A stretch of DNA of 28,205 nt from Clostridium sp. CAG:510. Its GTDB lineage: Bacteria > Bacillota > Clostridia > Lachnospirales > Lachnospiraceae. The position numbers were made by a program, and so were the translations under genes. Position 1 is the first letter of the stretch. Each line of letters starts with the position of its first letter. The notes beneath the pieces are model-generated. The model had not been told where the DNA came from, made no database searches, and saw only the letters and a list, made by a program, of their open reading frames with translations. The stretch covers positions 39,733 through 67,937 of the forward strand of contig FR880832.1 in the NCBI GenBank assembly GCA_000434615.1. The letters are read 5' to 3'. This document shows, piece after piece, positions 22,031 through 28,205 of the stretch.

Positions 22031-23108
22031 CTGTACCCCGGGAAGAAGGCAGCTGCGTTTCACTTTTCAGTTTTACCACATTGGCAGCCTGTCTGCGTCT
22101 TTCTTCATCCATATTGGCATAATGCTTTCTGGTCGTATTGACGTCCTTGTGTCCCAGCACGGATGCCACCAGATAAATATCCCCCGTTTCCTGATAAAGC
22201 GTCGTACCATAGGTACTGCGAAGCTTATGGGGAGTGATTTTCTTTAAGGTCGTTACCCGGGAGGCATATTTTTTCACCAGATTTTCCACGGAACGGACGG
22301 CCATCCGTCTGTTCTGCATAGAAAGAAATAAAGCTTCTTCGTGTCCTGTTGCGGGTATCATATGTTCCCGTTCATCCATATAGTCAAGCAGGGCTTCACG
22401 TACTTCCTCTCCGAAGTACACAATGGCTTCATAGCCGCCCTTTCTTCTTACCTTGATACCGTCATTATCGAAATCCACATCCTTAATATCCAGTCCCACA
22501 CATTCCGATACACGGATACCGGTTCCTAAAAGCAGAGTCAAAAGCGCCACATCCCGCACTTTCGTTTTTGCATGGTATTCCAGTTCCTTTTTTGTCAGCT
22601 TCGTACCGTCCTCCACCTGGTCAAGCAGAATAGCTACCTCGTTGGGATCCAGACGGATAATTGCCTTTTCATGTCTCTTCGGAGCCGGAACAAGCTCCGC
22701 CGTATTTTTACTTATCCTTTCATTTTGAAAGAAGTAGTGGTAAAAGGTTTTTAAGCAGGAAAGCTTTCTGGCTTTTCCCCTGTCTGTATTGCTGTGTTCC
22801 ACACCTTCTTTTTCATACAAACTGATATAGGAGAGGTATTCCTCAATATCCTGCCTGGTTATGCTGTCCAGTACACTGATGGGAATGTCCTTTATTTCCA
22901 TTTTGTTACAAACAGGATTGGTTTCGTGCAGAAACTCAAAAAAGACCCGCAAATCATAAGCATATGCCAGTCTTGTTCTCGTGGATGTCCTGTCCGCAAT
23001 CCCTCTGAAAAACTCCTGACAATAGGGTGGGAGAGCGGAAAGGATTTCTCTGGTTCTTACTATATTATGTTTATCTAATTTTTCATGATAAGTTTCATAA
23101 GCCGGCAT
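22023..23108 (-). CDS. Xer-type tyrosine recombinase (XerS-like)
   Basis: This site-specific recombinase is 361 aa. An N-terminal SAM-like DNA-binding domain (about 25-140) precedes the catalytic domain. All six catalytic residues are visible: Arg199 (GTGIRVSE), Lys223 (RRKGG), His294 and Arg297 (PHKLRSTYG), His320 (LGHKD) and nucleophile Tyr330 (KHYANM). Length above 350 and the long N-terminal segment resemble single-recombinase XerS rather than the roughly 300-aa XerC/XerD, so a role in chromosome-dimer resolution is possible. No phage or transposon genes are near. It overlaps the upstream TtcA-like gene by 14 bases, and is codirectional with it. I see no obvious dif site. Confidence 0.85.
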   Translation of the reverse strand: MPAYETYHEKLDKHNIVRTREILSALPPYCQEFFRGIADRTSTRTRLAYAYDLRVFFEFLHETNPVCNKMEIKDIPISVLDSITRQDIEEYLSYISLYEKEGVEHSNTDRGKARKLSCLKTFYHYFFQNERISKNTAELVPAPKRHEKAIIRLDPNEVAILLDQVEDGTKLTKKELEYHAKTKVRDVALLTLLLGTGIRVSECVGLDIKDVDFDNDGIKVRRKGGYEAIVYFGEEVREALLDYMDEREHMIPATGHEEALFLSMQNRRMAVRSVENLVKKYASRVTTLKKITPHKLRSTYGTTLYQETGDIYLVASVLGHKDVNTTRKHYANMDEERRRQAANVVKLKSETQLPSSRGTEN

Positions 23109-23829
23109 CTTTATTCCACTCCTTCAGATTATCGCATCCGTTTTGTATGGCGGTAAACATCCTCTGTTTCACTCCGGGATTTTCGGTATTAAGCTGCTTT
23201 AATAGCTGCTTTACATATTCTCTTTTGGTATGTCCGTCGGCAGGGCAGGGACTCTTTACTACGGGAACCTCGTATTTACGGACAAATCCGATGACATCCG
23301 CTTCCTTCATATAGATAAGAGGACGTATGACGGTAAGTCCCGTATCATCCAGATAAGTCACCGGCGAAAACGTATGAAATCTGCCCTCGTAAAGCAAGGA
23401 CAGCATCATGGTTTCCACCACATCGTCCATATGATGGGCATAGGCAATTTTATTACAGCCAAGCTGTTTCATAGCTTCGTTCAACGCACCTTTCCGCATT
23501 TTGGCGCAGAGAGCACAGGGGTTATTTTCCTGTCTCTGTTCAAATACAATCTGACCGATTTGCGTCTTTACTACGGTATACGGTACCTCCAGCTTTTCAC
23601 AAAGCTTTTTTATTTCTGTCAAATCCAGATTAGCAAAGCCAAGATCCACCGTGACCGCCACCAGGTCAAACGGGTGCGGATAAAATCTGCGCAGGCTGCT
23701 TAAGGCATACAGAAGAGTAAGGCTGTCTTTTCCGCCCGAAATCCCGACTGCAATTTTATCGCCCTCCGCAATCATATGGTAGTCGTCCACCGCTTTTCTG
23801 ACTTCGCTCAATACTCGCTGTAATTTCAT
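23095..23829 (-). CDS. ttcA: TtcA-family tRNA 2-thiocytidine synthetase
   Basis: TtcA enzymes adenylate cytidine 32 of tRNA and add sulfur, using an iron-sulfur cluster. The 244-aa product has the PP-loop motif SGGKDS (31-36), an AHHMDDVVET motif (131-140), and the three cluster-type cysteines Cys105 and Cys108 (PCALC) and Cys195 (SPCPADG). These point to TtcA rather than TilS (tRNA lysidine), which lacks that cysteine set. AGAAAGGTG precedes the start at 23829. It is followed by, and overlaps, the Xer-type gene. Confidence 0.83.
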   Translation of the reverse strand: MKLQRVLSEVRKAVDDYHMIAEGDKIAVGISGGKDSLTLLYALSSLRRFYPHPFDLVAVTVDLGFANLDLTEIKKLCEKLEVPYTVVKTQIGQIVFEQRQENNPCALCAKMRKGALNEAMKQLGCNKIAYAHHMDDVVETMMLSLLYEGRFHTFSPVTYLDDTGLTVIRPLIYMKEADVIGFVRKYEVPVVKSPCPADGHTKREYVKQLLKQLNTENPGVKQRMFTAIQNGCDNLKEWNKDAGL

Positions 23830-23862
23830 AAATCACCTTTCTGTTTCTGTAATATCTTATTT

Positions 23863-23891
23863 ATTATACTTGTTTTTTCCGGGAATTTCAT
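23863..23891 (-). promoter_or_regulatory. Promoter of the ttcA-recombinase unit
   Basis: On the minus strand, ATGAAA (complement of 23886-23891), 17 bases and TATAAT (complement of 23863-23868). Confidence 0.6.
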
Positions 23892-23935
23892 TAGTTTTTA
23901 CAAAATACACACTGTTTTTCCCTGCTTCCTCATGC

Positions 23936-23941
23936 TATAAT
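23936..23941 (+). promoter_or_regulatory. -10 element for the AI-2E family gene
   Basis: A perfect TATAAT lies 35 bases before the ATG at 23976. The best -35 (TGTTTT at 23913-23918, 17-bp spacer) is weak. Confidence 0.5.
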
Positions 23942-23975
23942 AAACTAAATTAAAAAGTAAAAGAAGGGGTCACTT

Positions 23976-25403
23976 ATGAAATTCAAAATCAACAGCAAAT
24001 ATGTTAAATGGGGCATTACTGCCTTTTTCGTTATAGCGGCAGCCATTTGTTTCTATTATGTGGTATTCCATATGACAGATATTGTCCGTAATGTAAAATC
24101 TTTATCCAGAGTCACTACTCCTATTATCTGTGGTCTGATTATAGCCTATCTGATGACTCCTATATTAAACAGTTTTGAAAAAGGTCTGCTAAATCCGTTG
24201 TTTGATAAAATGAAAATAAAACCTTCCGTCAAGCGTGAAAAAATTATCCGTGCGCTTTCCATTCTTTTGACGGTAGTTTTGGTATTCTTTATTTTATATG
24301 CCATCATAGCCATGCTGATATCCCAGATTGTACCCAGTATCCGTGCCATCATCAGCAATTTCGATACCTATGTTGACAATGTATCCGCCTGGCTGGACAA
24401 ACTGCTTGAAAACAATCCCGATTTGAAGAACTACATCGTTCCACAGGTAAGCAAAGCTTCTACCGAATTGGAAAAATGGCTGGAAGATACCGCAACACTT
24501 CTTGCTAAATCCAGTGAAATCTTAAAAACGGTGTCCTTAAGTATTATCAGCTTTGTAAAAGCAACCTGGAACTTTATCATCGGATTTATTATTTCCATTT
24601 ATGTTCTGGCAAGCAAGGAAACCTTTTCCGACCAGAGTAAAAAAATGCTGTATGCTTTGTTCCAGACAGATGCGGCAAACAGTATTTTAAAGTCCTTCCG
24701 TTTCATCCACCGCACATTCATCGGCTTTATCAGCGGCAAGGTTTTGGACTCCATCATTATCGGTCTGCTCTGTTTTATCGGCACCACCATTATGAATACC
24801 CCTTATGCCATTTTAGTAAGTGTAATTGTCGGTGTTACCAATGTTATTCCTTTCTTCGGTCCTTACCTGGGAGCCATTCCCAGTGCGCTGCTGATTTTGA
24901 TTGTAGACATTACCCATCCGCTTAACTGCGTATATTTCGTACTGTTTATTTTCCTGTTGCAGCAGTTTGACGGCAATATCTTAGGTCCCAAGATTTTAGG
25001 TGATTCCACCGGATTGTCCGGCTTCTGGGTTATTTTTTCCATCACTTTGTTCGGTGGTCTGTTCGGTATCCCCGGCATGATTGTGGGCGTACCTATTTTT
25101 GCCATCATTTATGCAGCCATCAGGAAAATTATCAACCATAATCTGGAAAAGAAAAAGCTGCCCACCGACTCGGCATCCTACAATGATATGGAATGTGTGG
25201 ATAAGGACGGTAATTTCCTTCCCAGAGTGCCTGCCGAGCCTAAAATCAAGAAGCATAAAAACACCTATGCCCTGATCAAAGAAAAACTGACAGAAAAAAA
25301 AGATACAGAACTGACTGAAACAGGCAAACCGAAAGCAATCGAAAAAGAAAAGGCTCCGGCAGAAGAGAAGCCGGATGAATCTGTAAATGAGGATGAGAAA
25401 TAG
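23976..25403 (+). CDS. AI-2E family transporter (PF01594 type)
   Basis: A 475-aa polytopic membrane protein of the AI-2E family (YdiK/PerM/TqsA group), proposed to export small molecules; substrates are mostly unknown. About eight membrane segments are visible, including the N-terminal WGITAFFVIAAAICFYYVVF, with a soluble stretch at about 120-195. The conserved C-terminal part has GVTNVIPFFGPYLGAIPSAL, then FLLQQFDGNILGPKILGDST, GLSGFWVIFSITLFGGLFGI and GMIVGVPIFAIIYA. The last 60 residues form a highly charged Lys/Glu tail. ATG 23976 has AAGAAGGGG upstream. The lipoprotein gene follows after 15 bases. Confidence 0.92.
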   Translation: MKFKINSKYVKWGITAFFVIAAAICFYYVVFHMTDIVRNVKSLSRVTTPIICGLIIAYLMTPILNSFEKGLLNPLFDKMKIKPSVKREKIIRALSILLTVVLVFFILYAIIAMLISQIVPSIRAIISNFDTYVDNVSAWLDKLLENNPDLKNYIVPQVSKASTELEKWLEDTATLLAKSSEILKTVSLSIISFVKATWNFIIGFIISIYVLASKETFSDQSKKMLYALFQTDAANSILKSFRFIHRTFIGFISGKVLDSIIIGLLCFIGTTIMNTPYAILVSVIVGVTNVIPFFGPYLGAIPSALLILIVDITHPLNCVYFVLFIFLLQQFDGNILGPKILGDSTGLSGFWVIFSITLFGGLFGIPGMIVGVPIFAIIYAAIRKIINHNLEKKKLPTDSASYNDMECVDKDGNFLPRVPAEPKIKKHKNTYALIKEKLTEKKDTELTETGKPKAIEKEKAPAEEKPDESVNEDEK

Positions 25404-25418
25404 GAGGCTGCCGGCTAT

Positions 25419-26591
25419 ATGAAAAAAGCACTGCTTGTTCCCCTGATTGCAGGTATCTGTCTGTTGACAGGATGTGCAGAAGCACCTGACCAGGTAAAAG
25501 AAAATATGAAGGACTATGGAGTTAATGAACAGATAGTTCTCGATAATGTCACCTATTGCAGTCCTGCGGAATTAAAAAACATTACGCCGGATACTCTGAC
25601 ATATCAGCCCAAAAACCTCATTCTGCCCGATAAGATAGACTTTTCCGATGTAGAGGATGTCGGTCTTGTGACCTTTTGCTCAAAAGAAAATTTCAGTGTA
25701 AACAAAGAAGATTTTGCTGCGCAAATCGGTGTCTTTTCCCCAAAATGGACAAAGGGCGACACTGCTGAAGCCGGTTGGGATTTTCAGACGGATGATACAT
25801 CCGGTTATATACTGGAAAACGGAAGATTTGCCTTCTTTTCCGGAAAATATGAGAAGTATGTGGCTGATGAAAACTACCCGGAAATAACAAACCGCATCTA
25901 CCTTGGCAGAGAATCCTGTCCGGATATAACCTGTAACCTTAACGGAACAAGCACTTCCCTGCAGCAGGTAATTGACAGTGCCGATGAATGGATTGATGAA
26001 TTTCCGTACCTTGACGGGGAACTGACCTACAAGATACGAACCGCTTATATCCGGCATGATAATGCCGGCAACGATTATGTAGAGCTTTTTTATCAGCCCA
26101 TGTACAAAGGTGTCGGATTATCCTATATCACTCATCTGATGGACCCCAATGTAATGGGCTCTATCGTAATAGTCGCCATGTCCTCCGGACTCAGTGTAAA
26201 TATAGAAAGCCCCGGTACCATATCTACCTGTGTAACACAGCTAAATCCAGACGTGGTAAAAGAGGAAATGGCAGATAAAGTGATTGATTTTGACAGTGCG
26301 CTGAAGCTTGCGGAGGAAAAGCTGTCCGGTTTTAACCGCTTAAAGGTAGCGGAAGTACGCATAGAATATGTACTGAAACCTATCTATAATCCCGATAAGC
26401 AATCTCCTTACGGAGAACATATCACCATGGAAGCAAGACCGGTATACACCTTTTACATACCGTGCGAACATGAAGAAAATAATTATGAATACGGAATTAC
26501 CGAAGCAAATGGTCTGGTCTACGTCAATGTCGATATGCTTGACGGAACGGTAACCGATAATTTTTCCGTGAACAGCTTTCACGGAAACTGA
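25419..26591 (+). CDS. Lipoprotein of unknown function
   Basis: I do not recognise this 390-aa protein. It starts with a signal peptide ending in the lipobox LLTGC (Cys19), so it is anchored on the outer face of the membrane. The mature part is acidic and looks like a mix of strands and helices. A segment with DSALKLAEEKLSGF followed by a beta-rich region (ITMEARPVYTFYIPCEHEEN) gives a YycH/PepSY-like feel, but this is only an impression. GGAGGC lies before ATG 25419. Close spacing ties it to the AI-2E gene before and two permease-like genes after, so it may be the extracytoplasmic part of a transporter. Confidence 0.8.
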   Translation: MKKALLVPLIAGICLLTGCAEAPDQVKENMKDYGVNEQIVLDNVTYCSPAELKNITPDTLTYQPKNLILPDKIDFSDVEDVGLVTFCSKENFSVNKEDFAAQIGVFSPKWTKGDTAEAGWDFQTDDTSGYILENGRFAFFSGKYEKYVADENYPEITNRIYLGRESCPDITCNLNGTSTSLQQVIDSADEWIDEFPYLDGELTYKIRTAYIRHDNAGNDYVELFYQPMYKGVGLSYITHLMDPNVMGSIVIVAMSSGLSVNIESPGTISTCVTQLNPDVVKEEMADKVIDFDSALKLAEEKLSGFNRLKVAEVRIEYVLKPIYNPDKQSPYGEHITMEARPVYTFYIPCEHEENNYEYGITEANGLVYVNVDMLDGTVTDNFSVNSFHGN

Positions 26592-26630
26592 AATCCCGGG
26601 TCAGGGAAACCGCAAGGAAGGGGAGAGTGC

Positions 26631-27353
26631 ATGAAAAAGCTGTGGAACAATATGAACACCGGCTTTATCCTGCTGAATATTGTGATTGTACTTGCTTTAT
26701 GTCTGTGCAGCGGTATCGGCACAGTCAACGGCAGAGCCGTTTCTGTGATAGAAGTTGTGTTCAAAGGGTACGACAATGTCCGGAAATTAGTAACATGGGC
26801 GGATGCTTTTTCTGTAGTTCTGTACGGGCATCTGTATCTTGCTCTGCCTCTGATTGCTTCTATCGCCTCCCTGCCGATTATATGTGACGAGCTGCGCACA
26901 AATAATTTTTATTTTCATTTCAGCCGAATAGGGGTAAAGCATTACATACACCTTAAATATCTGAGTTGTATTGTAAGCGGTGTCGGCGCTTTATTTCTGG
27001 GACTTATCCTATACGGAATATTTGTGCGCCTGTTTTTCCCTTCTTCTTATGATTTTGGCGGCAGTCAGGTTATAGGAATAATAGAAAACAACAGCTTCCG
27101 GATGATTATATCCTCCGCAGGATACCTTCTTTACATGCTTTGCTATGTAGCCATGCTCAGCATATTCTCCTGCGGACTGGTAAGTGTAACGCAAAACATA
27201 TACGTCAATCTCTGTGTCCCTTTCCTTCTTAATTATGTAACATCCCGTATCCTGCTTAATACAAAAATTTATGTATTTCTCCTCCTGTGTGTTCTGTTTT
27301 ATTGCACAGGCTACCGGTTATGGCTGCTAAAATATAAGGGGGTGAGCGCATGA
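26631..27353 (+). CDS. ABC-2-type permease-like membrane protein (first of pair)
   Basis: The 240-aa protein has about six membrane segments (roughly 11-29, 60-85, 110-131, 160-185, 190-206 and 213-231). After the second segment comes ICDELRTNNFYFHFSRIGVK, resembling the cytoplasmic coupling region (D/E-E-x-x-x-G/N..., then a basic patch) seen in ABC-2-type permeases of Clostridia. No transport domain motif can be fixed from the sequence alone. AAGGGGAGAG stands before ATG 26631. Its stop codon overlaps the start of the next gene (ATGA), which suggests a paired complex. No ATPase gene is present in the window. Confidence 0.65.
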   Translation: MKKLWNNMNTGFILLNIVIVLALCLCSGIGTVNGRAVSVIEVVFKGYDNVRKLVTWADAFSVVLYGHLYLALPLIASIASLPIICDELRTNNFYFHFSRIGVKHYIHLKYLSCIVSGVGALFLGLILYGIFVRLFFPSSYDFGGSQVIGIIENNSFRMIISSAGYLLYMLCYVAMLSIFSCGLVSVTQNIYVNLCVPFLLNYVTSRILLNTKIYVFLLLCVLFYCTGYRLWLLKYKGVSA

Positions 27354-28205
27354 AGCAGAAACTTTCTTTGAAACAGATATTCAGTGTGTTCAAACGCGAA
27401 TATACGGAATGGATTACCAATCCCCGAATGCTGGTATGTCTGGTTGTGCTTGTTATGATTAGGGAAATCGTTATTCTTCCCTTAAAAAACTATGCTTTTA
27501 CATTGGCACAGCCTATAAATGCACTGGAGCCGGTCATTGCTGTTGCCAATTCCGGCATTATGCTTCTTCTTATTCCTCTGGTTTATCTGGTAATTATGGC
27601 AGATTTTCCCAGAGTCAGCGGAAATACCTATTTTTATCTTTTGAGAGTGGGACAGCGCAACTGGATAATGGGGCAGGTGTTGTTTCAGGTACTCAGCCTC
27701 CTTACCTACCTGTTGTTTGTTATCCTTTCTACCATGGTGCAGACGTTTTCCTATGCTTTCCTGATAAATGGCTGGAGTCTGGTCGTGACATCCGCAGACA
27801 TGACAACTTCCGTATCTGATTTGGTTCCGCTGAATTTATACTACCAGATGCCTCCTTACAGGGCATTTGCAGAAAGCTACCTGTTGTTGTTTCTGTTTTT
27901 GCTGTTATGCAGTTCCGTTATGCTTTTCGCTTCTCTGTACGGCAGAAAAGTGCTTGCTTTCTGGATTGTTATGCTTTCCATTGCCGCCGGAATTGTTTTA
28001 TGCTCTGTAAAAACCAAATGGATGTGGCTGTTCCCGGTAAGTCATTCCATACTATGGATACATTTTCAGGATTACTACAGGCAATACGTTTTTCCGCCCA
28101 TACTATCCCTTATCGTATTGCTTGTTCTGATAGTGATAGTATATGCGGCAGTTGCACATGCAGCAAAGCGAATAGATATTGACCGGTTGAGGGGAGAGCA
28201 GGAAT
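27350..28205 (+). CDS. ABC-2-type permease-like membrane protein (second of pair, 3' end outside window)
   Basis: The frame opens at ATG 27350, overlapping the previous stop (ATGA) behind GGGGGTGAG, and continues to the window edge without a stop, giving at least 285 residues. The N-terminus (MKQKLSLKQIFSVFKREYTE) is a basic cytoplasmic segment. About six membrane segments follow (roughly 27-44, 68-85, 110-135, 178-200, 202-222 and 253-275). A motif FPRVSGNTYFYLLRVGQRNW after the second segment mirrors the corresponding region of the preceding protein (CDELRTN...SRIGVKHY), so the two may be distant homologues. The visible end (IDIDRLRGEQE) is hydrophilic, so the gene probably ends soon after. 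Confidence 0.65.
   Translation, partial: MKQKLSLKQIFSVFKREYTEWITNPRMLVCLVVLVMIREIVILPLKNYAFTLAQPINALEPVIAVANSGIMLLLIPLVYLVIMADFPRVSGNTYFYLLRVGQRNWIMGQVLFQVLSLLTYLLFVILSTMVQTFSYAFLINGWSLVVTSADMTTSVSDLVPLNLYYQMPPYRAFAESYLLLFLFLLLCSSVMLFASLYGRKVLAFWIVMLSIAAGIVLCSVKTKWMWLFPVSHSILWIHFQDYYRQYVFPPILSLIVLLVLIVIVYAAVAHAAKRIDIDRLRGEQE

Noticed and set aside
22023..23108. Tyrosine recombinase as the integrase of a prophage or ICE
   Set aside because: No phage structural, replication, conjugation or excisionase genes are within view, no att repeats are visible, and the gene is coupled to a tRNA-modification gene.
22341..23703. Plus-strand open frames opposite the recombinase and ttcA-like genes
   Set aside because: All are antisense to well-supported genes, lack ribosome binding sites and look like shadow frames.

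Overview
The window looks like chromosomal DNA of a Firmicute of the class Clostridia, most likely a Lachnospiraceae gut anaerobe. The reasons are AGGAGG-type ribosome binding sites, near-consensus sigma-A promoters (most with exactly 17-bp spacers), Gram-positive gene orders (rodA-mgsA, yggS-sepF, rplU-prp-rpmA-obgE, lexA divergent from a LysM gene), the L27 N-terminal extension that needs Prp cleavage, and SOS boxes of the GAAC-N4-GTTC type. I see no rRNA, tRNA, CRISPR array, IS element or prophage. The sequence is mostly core genome with a few accessory-looking patches.

Layout. (1) 1-1940: the end of a RodA/FtsW gene, methylglyoxal synthase and a D-Ala-D-Ala carboxypeptidase lipoprotein, tightly packed. 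(2) 2020-2476: a small P-loop protein of unknown role with its own promoter and terminator. (3) 2546-5221: an HlyD-like membrane-anchored protein, YggS and the division protein SepF, closed by a terminator. (4) 5244-7805: aroB, lspA and an RluD-type pseudouridine synthase. (5) 7872-8492: a cytidylate-kinase-like protein behind a strong promoter. (6) 8501-12354: a ribosome-biogenesis block with a candidate L21 leader, rplU, prp, rpmA, obgE, yhbY, yqeK and rsfS. The gene nadD, which normally sits next to yqeK, is missing here. (7) 12365-12574: a small DUF378 membrane protein on the minus strand. (8) 12695-18235: a complete branched-chain amino acid ABC transporter (livJ, livH, livM, livG, livF) plus a second cytidylate-kinase-like gene. 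livJ is insulated from livHMGF by a terminator, a perfect 16-bp inverted repeat and a new promoter.

(9) 18326-19629: lexA and a divergent YneA-like LysM protein share a region with five LexA-box-like sites. This is a compact SOS module that would couple DNA damage to arrest of cell division. (10) 19608-21992: an AT-rich AraC-type regulator, divergent from an intracellular GH51 alpha-L-arabinofuranosidase, an arabinose-polymer utilisation pair that looks inserted. (11) 22023-23829 (minus): a TtcA-like tRNA thiolation enzyme overlapping a complete Xer-type tyrosine recombinase. (12) 23976-28205: an AI-2E family membrane protein, an unrecognised lipoprotein and two ABC-2-permease-like membrane proteins. 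The last one runs off the end of the window.

The most interesting observations are these: the methylglyoxal synthase with both key catalytic aspartates replaced (E60, N90), the multi-operator SOS/division-inhibitor module, the unrecognised lipoprotein/permease cluster at the right end, the paired orphan nucleotide-kinase-like proteins, and the loss of nadD from its usual place. I did not find clear evidence of a wholly new defence or mobile system.
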